Assembly (NCBI RefSeq): GCF_039908635.1
Contig: NZ_CP150918.1
Location: forward strand, 4,728,001-4,792,000
Origin: Pseudomonas purpurea
GTDB lineage: Bacteria > Pseudomonadota > Gammaproteobacteria > Pseudomonadales > Pseudomonadaceae
DNA length: 64,000 bases
Direction of reading: 5' to 3'
This document shows, in pieces, positions 34,927 through 45,832 of the stretch (position 1 is its first letter; each line of letters opens with the position of its first letter). Below the pieces are notes generated by a model, which saw only the letters and a list, made by a program, of their open reading frames with translations, was not told the origin of the DNA and did no database searches. A program made the position numbers and the translations under genes.

Positions 34927-35799
34927 TTACTCGGCTTTTTGTTTTTCCAGTGCCACCTGATACAGCACATTCTTGCGCTCGCCAGTGATTTGCGCTGCCA
35001 GCGCCGCCGCACGCTTGAGCGGCATCTCTTCGAGCAGCAGATTCAAAATACGCATCGCCTCGCTGCTGACCGCATCTTCGGTTTCGGGCGCCGTCCAGCC
35101 AGCCACCAACACCACACACTCGCCGCGCTGCTGATTGCTGTCGGCCTCGACAAAGGCCCGCAGCTCAGCCAACGGCAGCCCTTTAAGTGTTTCGAAGGTT
35201 TTGGTCAGCTCACGCGCCAGCAAGGCCGGACGTTCAGGACCGAACACCAACTCCATATCTTGCAGGCACTCAAGAATCCGGTGCGGCGCTTCATAGAAGA
35301 TCAGCGTGCGCGGTTCTTCCTTTATAGCTTCCAGGCGCGCCCGACGCCCCACCGCTTTGGCCGGCAAGAAACCTTCGAAAATAAACCTGTCCGAGGGCAG
35401 TCCCGCCGCCGACAACGCGGCGATCAACGCACACGCACCCGGAACCGGCACCACACTGATACCCGCCGCGCGCGCCTGACGCACCAAGTGATAGCCCGGA
35501 TCGGAAATCAGCGGCGTCCCGGCATCGGAGATCAGCGCAACATTGTCGCCGGCCAGCAACCGCGTGATAAAGCGACTGCCTTCATCGCGCTCATTGTGCT
35601 CATGGCACGCTGCCAGCGGTGTAGCGATCCCGAAGTGCTGCAACAAACGCAACGAATGGCGGGTATCTTCAGCGGCGATCAACGCCACCTCGCGCAAGAT
35701 TTTCAGCGCCCGCGCACTGATGTCGTCCAGGTTGCCGATGGGCGTCGCCACCACATAAAGCGAGCCAGCAGCAGAATTCAAAGCACCTGGAGCAGTCAA
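34927..35799 (-). CDS. rsmI: 16S rRNA (cytidine1402-2'-O)-methyltransferase
   Basis: This 290-residue tetrapyrrole-methylase-fold enzyme has SLYVVATPIGNLDDIS, the SAM loop SDAGTPLISDPG and PVPGACALIAALSAAGLP. It methylates the 2'-OH of C1402, complementing RsmH. A TTG at 35799 preceded by GAGG at a good distance gives MTAPGALN; a GTG at 35808 would add three residues. It is divergent from lpoA, the same arrangement as yraL/yraM in E. coli. Confidence 0.93.
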   Translation of the reverse strand: MTAPGALNSAAGSLYVVATPIGNLDDISARALKILREVALIAAEDTRHSLRLLQHFGIATPLAACHEHNERDEGSRFITRLLAGDNVALISDAGTPLISDPGYHLVRQARAAGISVVPVPGACALIAALSAAGLPSDRFIFEGFLPAKAVGRRARLEAIKEEPRTLIFYEAPHRILECLQDMELVFGPERPALLARELTKTFETLKGLPLAELRAFVEADSNQQRGECVVLVAGWTAPETEDAVSSEAMRILNLLLEEMPLKRAAALAAQITGERKNVLYQVALEKQKAE

Positions 35800-36008
35800 A
35801 ACGCACACCTCATGATCGGTAAAACCGGCATTGTAGCGCGTAGAAGCACTTTGAATGCGTGCGGCAGAAATCTTGCGACGCAGGCTTTTCTCGGGTCCGG
35901 CAACATTTACACGACCTAAATTGACCGTTTAACGCCAGTAACATCGCGCCCCGGCCAGCGCTTGGGTACAATTCGACGCTAATTTGATCGAGTATCAGGA
36001 ACACTTAC

Positions 36009-37819
36009 ATGATCGCTTGCCTGCGGCTGCTCTCTGCCCTTTGCCTCGCTGCCCTGTTGGCGGCTTGCGCCAGCTCGCCCTCCTCCAGCCTTGGCGAACT
36101 TCCACGGACCCCGGATGCCAGTATCGAGCAATTGCTTGAACAGGCCACCGCCAGCAAATCACCGGACAAGACAGCCTTGCTGCGCTTGAGCGCCGCAGAC
36201 CTGGCCTACCGCCAGGGCAACGCCGGCAAGTCCGCACAAATTCTGCAACTGGTCCCGCTGGAGCAGTTGAAACCTGGCCAACAGGTTTTCGCCAGCACCC
36301 TGGCGGCCGAACTGGCCATGACCCGCAACCAGCCCAAAGCTGCGCTGACCGCATTGAGCCACCCAAGCCTGCAACGCTTGGGCGAGCTGCCGGTGGAGCA
36401 ACAAGTGCGTACAGGCACTGTTCACGCCCGCGCGCTTGAAGCGGATGGTCAAACACTGGCCGCCGCTCGTGAGCGGATCTTCATCGCACCGCTGCTCAGC
36501 GGCGATGCAGCCAGCAAGAACCACGAAAGCATCTGGGCACTGATCGCCTCGTTGCCGACCGAACAGCTGCAACCTGCCAGCACCGACGACCTCGGCGGCT
36601 GGTTGAGCCTGGCCCTGGCCGTTAAATCTGCCGGCACCCTGGAGCAACAACAGGCAGCCATCGACAACTGGCGCGCCCAGAATCCCAAGCACCCGGCCGC
36701 TATTCAACTGCCGCTGCCACTGACCAAGCTCAAGGAACTGGCCAGCCAGCCACTGAACAAAATCGCCCTGCTGCTGCCGCAAGATGGCCCGCTGGCATCG
36801 GTGGCCAAAGCACTGCGCGAAGGCTTCATGGCCGCTCATTACCAGGCTCAACAAGCCGGGCAAAAGCCGCCAAGCATCCAGTTCTATGACAGCTCGCGCC
36901 TGACTTCGCTGGACGACTTCTATCGCAAGGCCCAGGCCGATGGCGTGCAACTGGTGATCGGCCCGTTGGAAAAACCACTGGTCAAACAACTCAGCGCCCG
37001 CCCGCAACTGCCAATCACTACCCTTGCGCTGAACTACAGCGAAGGCGAACAAGGTCCTGCGCAACTGTTCCAGTTCGGCCTTGCCGCCGAAGACGAAGCC
37101 CGCGAAGTTTCGCGTCGCGCACGTGCCGACGGCCTGCATCGCGCCGCTGCCATGGTGCCGAAAGGCGAATGGGGCGATCGCGTGCTCAAAGCCTTCCGTC
37201 AGGATTGGGAAGCCAACGGTGGCACGGTGATCGGTATCGAGCGCATTGACCAGCCCGTCGCCCTGGCCCAGCAGATCGCCGACCTGTTCCAGCTGCGTCA
37301 AAGCGAAGGTCGCGCCAAGAGCCTGCAAAGCACCGTCGGCACCCAGATCGCCGCCCAGCCTGCACGTCGTCAGGATATCGAGTTCATTTTCCTTGCCGGC
37401 ACGCCTCAGCAGGCCCAGCAGATCAAACCGACCCTGAACTTCCAGTACGCCGGTGACGTGCCGGTCTATGCCACCTCTCACGTGTACAGCGCCAGCGGTG
37501 ACCAGAATCAGTACAACGACATGAACGGTATTCGCTTCTGCGAAACCCCATGGTTGCTGGACGCCAACGACCCGCTGCGCAAACAAGTGACTGCACAGTG
37601 GCCACAAGCCGGCAGCAGCCTGGGCCGCCTGTACGCCATGGGTGTGGACGCCTATCGCCTGGCGCCTCGCCTGGGCCAGCTCAAAGCGTTGCCGGACAGC
37701 CGCATCGAAGGCCAGTCGGGCAGCCTCGCCATGACTCCATCTCAACGTATCCAGCGCCAGTTGCCGTGGGCGCAGTTTGTCAGCGGCCAGGTTCAACGCC
37801 TGCCCGATACCCCGCGCTG

Positions 37820-37820
<1 letters not shown>
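36009..37820 (+). CDS. lpoA: Outer-membrane lipoprotein activator of PBP1a (LpoA)
   Basis: This 603-residue lipoprotein has signal peptide and lipobox LLAAC with the acylated Cys at residue 20. It has an N-terminal TPR-like helical domain (about 40-250) and a C-terminal periplasmic-binding-protein-like domain starting near KIALLLPQDGPLASVAKALREG. LpoA reaches through the peptidoglycan to stimulate PBP1a. It heads a lpoA-yraN-gmhA-dolP series whose order is the same as yraM-yraN-diaA-yraP in E. coli. Confidence 0.93.
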
Positions 37821-39452
<1,632 letters not shown>

Positions 39453-39504
39453 TACCTGTCCCACTCGCAGGCTTTGCTCCTGCAGAACGACAGAAGAGCA
39501 GGCA

Positions 39505-39537
39505 CAAAAAAGGCGATCCATGTGGATCGCCTTTTTT
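39505..39537. terminator. Bidirectional terminator between dolP and sspB
   Basis: AAAAAAGGCGATCCA and TGGATCGCCTTTTTT pair almost perfectly with A and T tracts on either side, so it can end both convergent operons. Confidence 0.9.
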
Positions 39538-39538
39538 A

Positions 39539-39952
39539 TTACTTCACAACCTTCAAACTTGGCCGGCCGGTTGGGCGCGGCGGTTCGCTATCGGGTGGCG
39601 GCAGATCGTCATCGGGCTCGATCTCTTCCTCGTCGTCCATAGGCGATTCCAGATCAAACACCATGCCCTGGCCGTTCTCCCGGGCGTAAATGCCCAGGAT
39701 CGCAGCGATAGGCACGTACAGGGTGTGCGGCACGCCGCCGAAACGCCCTTCGAAGCTGACCGCGTCGTTGTCCATGTGCAAGTGACGCACAGCGGCAGGC
39801 GAAACGTTCAGGACAATTTGTCCGTCACTGGCAAAACCTTGTGGCACCTGTACAGACGGGTACTCGGAATTGACCAGCATGTGCGGGGTGCAATCGTTGT
39901 CCACAATCCACTCGTAGAGCGCGCGGACCAGATAAGGTCGACTGGAGTTCAT
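39539..39952 (-). CDS. sspB: ClpXP adaptor / specificity-enhancing factor SspB
   Basis: This 137-residue protein has the SspB fold start SSRPYLVRALYEWIVDNDCTPH and a long acidic, proline-rich linker (DDEEEIEPDDDLPPPDSEPP). The C-terminal GRPSLKVVK is the ClpX-docking XB motif. It delivers ssrA-tagged proteins to ClpXP. It is encoded directly after sspA with a 16-base gap. Confidence 0.95.
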   Translation of the reverse strand: MNSSRPYLVRALYEWIVDNDCTPHMLVNSEYPSVQVPQGFASDGQIVLNVSPAAVRHLHMDNDAVSFEGRFGGVPHTLYVPIAAILGIYARENGQGMVFDLESPMDDEEEIEPDDDLPPPDSEPPRPTGRPSLKVVK

Positions 39953-39968
39953 AGCGGCTCCTTAAGCC

Positions 39969-40586
39969 TTAGCGCATATCGCGTTCGACGCCAGACAGAC
40001 TCGCCTGGAAAGCCTCACGCGCAAACTGGCGCTCCATGTAATCAAGCAGCGGCTTGGCAGGCCGCGGCAGTTCAATACCCAGAATCGGCAAACGCCAGAG
40101 TATTGGCAATAGGCAGCAGTCCACCAGACTTTGTTCCTCGCTGAGGAAGAACGGCTTGTCGGCGAACAACGGCGAAACACCGGTCAGGCTTTCGCGCAGC
40201 TCTTTACGAGCCACGGCACGCGCCGCCTCTTTGGTCCGCGAATCCAGGATCAGATCCACCAGACCACACCAGTCACGCTGAATACGATGAATCAGCAGAC
40301 GACTGTTGGCACGCGCTACAGGATAAACCGGCAGCAGCGGCGGGTGCGGATAACGCTCATCCAGATATTCCATCACCACGGTCGACTCCCACAACGCCAG
40401 GTCACGATCGACCAGGGTGGGCAAGCTGCCGTAAGGGTTCACTTCGATCAGTTTTGGCGGATGACGACCCGCCTCCACACTGATGATCTCGGCGCTGACA
40501 CCCTTCTCTGCCAGTACGATGCGCACTCGGTGGGAATAGTGGTCAGCGGGGTCGGAGTAACAGGCCAACCGATTGGTCACGCCCAT
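39969..40586 (-). CDS. sspA: Stringent starvation protein A
   Basis: This 205-residue GST-fold protein has a thioredoxin-like N-terminal half ([23 protein letters not shown], about residues 8-30; [19 protein letters not shown]) and an alpha-helical C-terminal half ([16 protein letters not shown]). SspA binds RNA polymerase holoenzyme and alters promoter choice in starvation and acid stress; it is not a glutathione transferase. It lies downstream of petC, separated by a large hairpin that probably limits read-through. Confidence 0.95.
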   Translation of the reverse strand: MGVTNRLACYSDPADHYSHRVRIVLAEKGVSAEIISVEAGRHPPKLIEVNPYGSLPTLVDRDLALWESTVVMEYLDERYPHPPLLPVYPVARANSRLLIHRIQRDWCGLVDLILDSRTKEAARAVARKELRESLTGVSPLFADKPFFLSEEQSLVDCCLLPILWRLPILGIELPRPAKPLLDYMERQFAREAFQASLSGVERDMR

Positions 40587-40623
40587 GGCGGTCCTCCTCG
40601 CTTGTTGAAATTATCGGAAGCGG

Positions 40624-40710
40624 AAAAACGCGCGCGCCCAGAGGGCGCCTCCCGTAACGCCTGGCGGACCAGGCTCGTTACACTTTCAGAGACGCCCTTG
40701 GGCGCGCGCG
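40624..40710 (-). terminator. Large two-tier hairpin ending in T5, between petC and sspA
   Basis: An outer inverted repeat (40629-40651 with 40689-40710, about 22 pairs, arms starting CGCGCGCGCCCA) encloses an inner stem (GTAACGCCTGG with CCAGG...GTTAC around a CGGA loop). On the minus strand it is followed by TTTTT. It fits an oversized intrinsic terminator for petABC but could also be a structured sspA leader. Confidence 0.65.
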
Positions 40711-40736
40711 TTCAACAGCAATTGCTTAACGTTTTA

Positions 40737-41519
40737 TCAATGTACGTCTTTCCAGTATTCACGCTTGAGCAAGTAAGCGAATACGAAGAAGAACGCCAGA
40801 TACAGCAACACGTAGGTACCGATGCGCTGATGCTGCAGCTTCACCGGGTTGGCCGAGTAGGCCAGGAAGGTCACCAGGTTCTTGACCTTCTCATCGAACT
40901 GCTCTTCGTTCAGCGCGCCGGTTTTTTCCACGATGGTCAGCTGGTCGCACGCTTCATGAGTCAAAGGCGTACCGGTCAGAGGATCATACTGCTTCTTGCC
41001 ATCCTCGACGATTGGAACCTGCTTGCAGCCTACCACCTGACGACCTTGCAGGCCGACCAGAACGTTAGGCATACCGACGTTCGGGAACACCTTGTTGTTC
41101 ACACCCCAAGGACGCGACGGATCTTCGTAGAACGACTTCAGGTAACCGTAGAGCCAGTCGGTACCACGAACGCGAGCCACCAGGGTCAGGTCTGGCGGCG
41201 CAGCGCCGAACCAGGCCTTGGCGTCTGCCGGCTGCATGCCGATGCTCATGTGGTCGCCGATCTTGGCGCCCGTGAACACCAGGTTTTTCAGCATCAGATC
41301 GTGAGGAATCCCCAGATCGTCGGCAACACGCTCATAGCGCTGGAATTTGGCGCTGTGGCAACCCATGCAATAGTTGGCGAACGTACGCGCGCCGTCCTGC
41401 ATGGCCGCTTTGTCGGAAACGTCGATGTCGACTTTTTCCAGCTCCGGGCCACCGTGTTCAGCCGCAAAGGAGAACACAGGCAACGCCGCGAGAATCAATA
41501 CAGCAAATAGCTTTTTCAT
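40737..41519 (-). CDS. petC: Cytochrome c1 of the bc1 complex
   Basis: This 260-residue protein has a cleavable signal peptide (MKKLFAVLILAALPVFSFAA), the haem c motif NYCMGCHSAKF (CxxCH), an axial-ligand methionine region and a C-terminal TM anchor (near residues 232-252, YVLLYLAFFFVFAYLL). It passes electrons from the Rieske protein to soluble cytochrome c. The ATG at 41519 shares a base with the petB stop. Cytochrome c1 is separate and not fused to cytochrome b. Confidence 0.96.
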   Translation of the reverse strand: MKKLFAVLILAALPVFSFAAEHGGPELEKVDIDVSDKAAMQDGARTFANYCMGCHSAKFQRYERVADDLGIPHDLMLKNLVFTGAKIGDHMSIGMQPADAKAWFGAAPPDLTLVARVRGTDWLYGYLKSFYEDPSRPWGVNNKVFPNVGMPNVLVGLQGRQVVGCKQVPIVEDGKKQYDPLTGTPLTHEACDQLTIVEKTGALNEEQFDEKVKNLVTFLAYSANPVKLQHQRIGTYVLLYLAFFFVFAYLLKREYWKDVH

Positions 41520-42730
41520 CAGCCAGTCACCCTTTCCGGAACCGGTTTGGTCTTCTCGAGCCTGGTGTAGAACGGCATCAGAATGAAGTAGGCGAAGTAC
41601 AGGAAGGTACATACCTGCGACAGCAACGTACGGCCTGGCGTAGGTGCCAGAACACCCAGCACACCCAGAATCACAAACGAAATGCAGAACACCCAGAGCC
41701 AGATCTTGCTCAGCCAGCCTTTGTAGCGCATGGATTTGACCGGACTACGGTCAAGCCAAGGCAACACGAACAGCACGGCAATCGCAGCACCCATGGCAAT
41801 AACGCCCAGGAGCTTGTCCGGAACCGCACGCAGGATCGCGTAGAACGGGGTGAAGTACCAAACCGGTGCAATGTGTTCCGGGGTCTTGAAGGCGTTCGCG
41901 ACTTCAAAGTTCGGCTTCTCGAGGAAGTAACCACCCATCTCGGGGAAGAAGAACACGATCGAACAGAAGATGAACAGGAACACCACCACGCCGACGATAT
42001 CTTTCACGGTGTAGTACGGGTGGAAAGCAATGCCATCCAGCGGTACGCCGTTTTCGTCTTTGTATTTCTTGATGTCCACGCCGTCCGGGTTGTTCGAACC
42101 GACTTCGTGCAGCGCCAGGACGTGCAACACCACCAGGCCCAGGATCACGATAGGCAAAGCCACGACGTGCAAGGCGAAGAAGCGGTTCAGGGTAATACCG
42201 GAAATCAGGTAGTCACCACGGATCCACTGGGTCAGGTCGTTACCGATGACCGGGATCGCACCGAACAGCGAGATGATCACCTGGGCACCCCAGTAGGACA
42301 TCTGGCCCCACGGCAGCAGATAGCCCATGAAGGCTTCAGCCATCAGCGCCAGGTAGATCAGCATGCCGAACACCCACACCAGCTCACGTGGTTTCTGATA
42401 CGAACCGTAGAGCAAGCCACGGAACATATGCATGTAAACCACGATGAAGAACGCCGAAGCGCCAGTGGAGTGCAGCAGACGCAGGATCGAGCCGTACTCG
42501 ACGTCGCGCATGATGTATTCGACGGAGGCGAATGCCTCTTCCGCCGACGGGGTGTAGCTCATGGTCAGCCAGACACCGGTAACGATCTGGTTAACCAGAA
42601 CCAGCAGTGCCAGGGAGCCAAAGAAGTAGAAGAAGTTGAAGTTCTTCGGGGCGTAATACTTGCTGAGATGGTCTTCCCACATTTTGGTTGCGGGGAAGCG
42701 CGCATCAACCCAATCCATGAACTTGCTCAT
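41519..42730 (-). CDS. petB: Cytochrome b of the bc1 complex
   Basis: This 403-residue polytopic protein has eight or nine TM segments. Haem-ligating histidines lie in LLHSTGASAFFIVVYMHMFRG and LNRFFALHVVALPIVILGLVVLH, and the Qo motif PEMGGYF-type loop and PVWYFTPFYAILRAVPDKLLG are present. It catalyses quinol oxidation and reduction. The ATG at 42730 shares one base with the petA stop (TGATG). Confidence 0.96.
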   Translation of the reverse strand: MSKFMDWVDARFPATKMWEDHLSKYYAPKNFNFFYFFGSLALLVLVNQIVTGVWLTMSYTPSAEEAFASVEYIMRDVEYGSILRLLHSTGASAFFIVVYMHMFRGLLYGSYQKPRELVWVFGMLIYLALMAEAFMGYLLPWGQMSYWGAQVIISLFGAIPVIGNDLTQWIRGDYLISGITLNRFFALHVVALPIVILGLVVLHVLALHEVGSNNPDGVDIKKYKDENGVPLDGIAFHPYYTVKDIVGVVVFLFIFCSIVFFFPEMGGYFLEKPNFEVANAFKTPEHIAPVWYFTPFYAILRAVPDKLLGVIAMGAAIAVLFVLPWLDRSPVKSMRYKGWLSKIWLWVFCISFVILGVLGVLAPTPGRTLLSQVCTFLYFAYFILMPFYTRLEKTKPVPERVTG

Positions 42731-43323
42731 CACGCTTTCTCCGTATCGACGCCAACGACAATGATGTCGTTCGACTCATAGGAATGCGGGGGAACTGGCA
42801 GGTTCAAAGGCGCAGGTTGCGACTTGTAGACGCGGCCAGCCAGATCGTAGTGGGAACCGTGGCAAGGGCAGAAATAGCCACCTACCCAGTCTTTGCCCAG
42901 ATCCGCAGGCGCCACTTCTGGACGGAAGGTCGGCGAACAGCCCAGGTGCGTGCAGATACCGATCAGCAGCAGAATTTCTGGCTTGATCGATCGCACTTCC
43001 GGGTCGACATAAGTTGGTTGTGTCGAGTTCTTGGAGGAAGGGTCAGACAGCTGTCCCTCGATCTTCTTAAGATTCCCCAGGATTTCCTCGGTACGGCGGA
43101 CAATGAACACCGGCTGACCGCGCCACTCAGCAATCATCTGCTGACCTGGTTCAATCTTGCTGACATTCACTTTCACCGGTGCACCTGCAGCTTTCGCCTT
43201 GGCACTGGGAAACCATGACCCCACGAACGGGACCGCAGCCCCCACCGCTCCTGCAGCACCCACCACGGATGTGGCTGCTACCAAGAAGCGACGCCGGCCT
43301 GCATTCACGCCGTCATTGCTCAT
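42730..43323 (-). CDS. petA: Rieske iron-sulfur subunit of the bc1 complex
   Basis: This 197-residue protein has a twin-arginine-like N terminus (GRRRFLVAATSVVGAAGAVG) that serves as signal anchor. The two [2Fe-2S] boxes are CTHLGCSP and CPCHGSHYD, whose Cys and His residues bind the cluster. It is first in petA-petB-petC. A promoter lies about 85 bases upstream. Confidence 0.97.
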   Translation of the reverse strand: MSNDGVNAGRRRFLVAATSVVGAAGAVGAAVPFVGSWFPSAKAKAAGAPVKVNVSKIEPGQQMIAEWRGQPVFIVRRTEEILGNLKKIEGQLSDPSSKNSTQPTYVDPEVRSIKPEILLLIGICTHLGCSPTFRPEVAPADLGKDWVGGYFCPCHGSHYDLAGRVYKSQPAPLNLPVPPHSYESNDIIVVGVDTEKA

Positions 43324-43405
43324 TCAGTCCTCTCCCATCAGCTTTGTGGCCTGTTAAATCAGGCATCTACTAAGTAAAAATCTGAACTTATAAAAATTTT
43401 GCAGA

Positions 43406-43434
43406 ATGGTAATGAAAAGCCCCTATTCTGACAA
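43406..43434 (-). promoter_or_regulatory. Sigma70 promoter of petABC
   Basis: On the minus strand TTGTCA (43434-43429) and TACCAT (43411-43406) are 17 bases apart and lead into an AT-rich leader before petA. Confidence 0.6.
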
Positions 43435-43523
43435 GGTAATTACCACCCGACACCAGCGCCAAGCCTTGTAGTATAGGGCCTCTGCGGATGTGGCAAGTTG
43501 TCACACCATAAAACGCCGCCCAT

Positions 43524-43560
43524 AAAAAACGCCCAGCTCCGTGAGGAGACTGGGCGCTTT
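43524..43560 (-). terminator. Intrinsic terminator after rpsI
   Basis: CGCCCAG-CTCC pairs with GGAG-A-CTGGGCG around GTGA, and the minus-strand 3' side continues into a T run (plus AAAAAA at 43524-43529). It lies 16 bases after the rpsI stop. Confidence 0.85.
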
Positions 43561-43575
43561 GAACGCGAAAGCGAA

Positions 43576-43968
43576 TTAACGCTTCGAGTACTGCGGACGC
43601 TTACGCGCTTTACGCAGACCCACTTTCTTACGTTCAACTTCACGTGCATCGCGAGTAACGAAGCCGGCTTTGCGCAGAGCACCGCGCAGAGTTTCGTCGT
43701 ACTGCATCAGAGCGCGAGTGATACCGTGGCGGATTGCGCCAGCTTGACCACTTACACCACCACCGATCACGGTGACGTAGATGTCGAATTTTTCGACAGT
43801 CTCAGTCAATTCCAGCGGCTGACGAACTACCATGCGGGCAGTTTCGCGGCCGAAGAAATTATCCAGCGAACGGTTGTTGATGGAGATGTTACCAGTGCCC
43901 GGACGCAGGAAAACGCGTGCGGTTGCGGTCTTGCGACGGCCAGTGCCGTAATTTTGAGTCGCCGACAT
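43576..43968 (-). CDS. rpsI: 30S ribosomal protein S9
   Basis: This 130-residue protein starts [22 protein letters not shown] and ends in the basic [12 protein letters not shown] tail, which reaches the P-site tRNA anticodon loop. It follows rplM by 14 bases in the universal L13-S9 pair. Confidence 0.98.
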
Positions 43969-43982
43969 AATGAACTATTCCG

Positions 43983-44411
43983 TTAAAACTTCAGTTCTTG
44001 GGGCTGCTGAGCAGTATGAGGGTGTGCAGCGCCCGCATAGACTTTCAGCTTACGATACATGTCGCGACCCAGCGGGTTCTTAGGCAGCATGCCTTTGACC
44101 GCGGTCTCGATCACGCGCTCAGGGGCTTTAGCGATCAGTTTTTCGAAGTTGATCGACTTGATGCCGCCCGGGAAACCGGAGTGGGAGTAGTAGATTTTGT
44201 CGGTGGTTTTAGCACCAGTCACACGAATCTGCTCGGCATTGATAACGACGATGTAGTCGCCGGTGTCAACGTGAGGAGTGTACTCAGGCTTGTGCTTGCC
44301 ACGCAGACGGCTCGCGATCTCGGTGGCCAGACGACCCAGGGTCTGACCAGCAGCGTCGACGACGAACCAGTCGCGCTTTACTGTTTCCGGTTTAGCAGTA
44401 AAAGTTTTCAT
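43983..44411 (-). CDS. rplM: 50S ribosomal protein L13
   Basis: This 142-residue protein has the typical [27 protein letters not shown] start and the [21 protein letters not shown] signature near the end. It is first in the rplM-rpsI operon, with a promoter and a leader hairpin immediately upstream. Confidence 0.98.
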   Translation of the reverse strand: MKTFTAKPETVKRDWFVVDAAGQTLGRLATEIASRLRGKHKPEYTPHVDTGDYIVVINAEQIRVTGAKTTDKIYYSHSGFPGGIKSINFEKLIAKAPERVIETAVKGMLPKNPLGRDMYRKLKVYAGAAHPHTAQQPQELKF

Positions 44412-44429
44412 TCTTTATAGCCTCAGGGG

Positions 44430-44453
44430 CCGCCCTGTAAATTTAGACGGCGG
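44430..44453 (-). promoter_or_regulatory. Leader hairpin of rplM-rpsI
   Basis: CCGCC and GGCGG pair around a 14-base AT-rich loop, placed right at the start of the transcript and 19 bases before the rplM start. In E. coli the rplM leader is where L13 represses its own translation; the same role here is an inference. Confidence 0.45.
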
Positions 44454-44482
44454 ATCTTACTGAATAGTGCGTACTTTGACAA
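44454..44482 (-). promoter_or_regulatory. Sigma70 promoter of rplM-rpsI
   Basis: On the minus strand TTGTCA (44482-44477) and TAAGAT (44459-44454) are exactly 17 bases apart, about 45 bases before the rplM ATG. TTGACTTGTCAA is itself an inverted repeat around the -35. Confidence 0.7.
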
Positions 44483-44659
44483 GTCAAAGGCAGCCGGGTA
44501 CAGACGCTATCGGGGGCTCGGGTCGGCGCGTCCGTTCAACGGCAAGATTCTTCGGCAGGCGGCGCATCACTTCCACTGCAGAAAGAGGTGCGCAATTATG
44601 CAGATTGCGAAAAAAAATTCAACCTGCTTTTATGATTGTTTTCCTCCAAGGACTACCCG

Positions 44660-45700
44660 ATGGACTATCGACAGCTGGGCCGTACCGATCTGAACGTGAG
44701 TGCAATCTGCCTCGGGACCATGACCTGGGGCGAGCAAAACAGCGAGACAGAGGCCTTCGCACAGATTGAACGGGCCAAGAGCGCCGGGATCAATTTCATC
44801 GACACCGCCGAGATGTATCCGGTGCCACCCAAGGCAGAAACCTACGCCACCACCGAACGCTACATCGGCAACTACTTCAAGAGCCGTGGTGATCGCGCCG
44901 ACTGGATTCTGGCAAGCAAGATCGCCGGCCCCGGCAACACCATCGACTACATCCGCGACGGTCAGCTCAAACACAATCGCCGGCACATCGTCGAAGCCCT
45001 GGATGCCAGCCTCAAGCGCTTGCAGACCGACTGGATCGACCTCTACCAACTGCACTGGCCCGAGCGCAGCACCAACTTCTTCGGCCAGCTCGGCTACAAG
45101 CACAACGCAGACGAAGCGTTCACCCCGCTGGAGGAAACCCTCGAAGCGCTCGACGAACAGGTCAAGGCTGGCAAGATCCGCCACATTGGCCTGTCCAACG
45201 AGACGCCATGGGGCACCATGAAATTCCTCGCGCTGGCCGAGGCCCGAGGCTGGCCGCGCGCGGTATCGATCCAGAACCCCTACAACCTGCTCAACCGCAG
45301 CTTCGAAGTGGGCCTGTCGGAAATCGCCATCCGCGAACAATGCGGCCTGCTCGCCTACTCGCCGCTGGCGTTCGGCTTTCTCTCGGGCAAGTACGAAGGC
45401 GGGGCACGCCCGGCCAAAGGTCGCCTGAGCCTCTACAGCCGCTTCAGCCGCTATTTCAACGCGCAGTCGGAAGCCGCGTGCAGCCGCTATGTGGCTCTGG
45501 CCCGTGAACATGGCCTGGACCCGGCACAAATGGCCCTGGCCTTTGTGACCCAGCAACCGTTTGTCACCAGCAACATCATTGGGGCGACAACACTGGAGCA
45601 ACTGGACAGCAACATTGCCAGCTTCGACCTGAAGCTGTCGGATGAAGTGCTGGCGGGAATCGATGTGATCCACAAGGATCACCCGAACCCGGCACCCTGA
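44660..45700 (+). CDS. Aldo/keto reductase (Tas-like, NADP(H)-dependent)
   Basis: This 346-residue TIM-barrel protein has the AKR start MDYRQLGRTDLNVSAICLGTM, the catalytic Asp and Tyr in NFIDTAEMYP, Lys in WILASKIAGPG and His in LYQLHWPERSTN. NADP-binding residues lie in SNIIGATTLEQLDSNI. Length and motifs fit E. coli Tas. The substrate is unknown. The ATG at 44660 has AAGGA eight bases upstream; the open frame starts at 44636. Confidence 0.9.
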   Translation: MDYRQLGRTDLNVSAICLGTMTWGEQNSETEAFAQIERAKSAGINFIDTAEMYPVPPKAETYATTERYIGNYFKSRGDRADWILASKIAGPGNTIDYIRDGQLKHNRRHIVEALDASLKRLQTDWIDLYQLHWPERSTNFFGQLGYKHNADEAFTPLEETLEALDEQVKAGKIRHIGLSNETPWGTMKFLALAEARGWPRAVSIQNPYNLLNRSFEVGLSEIAIREQCGLLAYSPLAFGFLSGKYEGGARPAKGRLSLYSRFSRYFNAQSEAACSRYVALAREHGLDPAQMALAFVTQQPFVTSNIIGATTLEQLDSNIASFDLKLSDEVLAGIDVIHKDHPNPAP

Positions 45701-45713
45701 TTGACCTTTAGAT

Positions 45714-45810
45714 CCATTCGCGAGCAAGCCCGCTCCCACAGGAGCCTATGCCGATCACAAACATGTGGTCATACATAGAACCCATGTGGGAGCGAACTTG
45801 CTCGCGATGG
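45714..45810. repeat. REPIN
   Basis: The left half CCATTCGCGAGCAAGCCCGC and the right half GCGAACTTGCTCGCGATGG with flanking TCCCACA/TGTGGGA are inverted copies separated by about 44 bases. Same family as 52196-52301, with a few mismatches. It separates the convergent aldo/keto reductase and acyl-CoA dehydrogenase genes. Confidence 0.75.
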
Positions 45811-45832
45811 CGCCCGCCCGGTCAACTCACGG

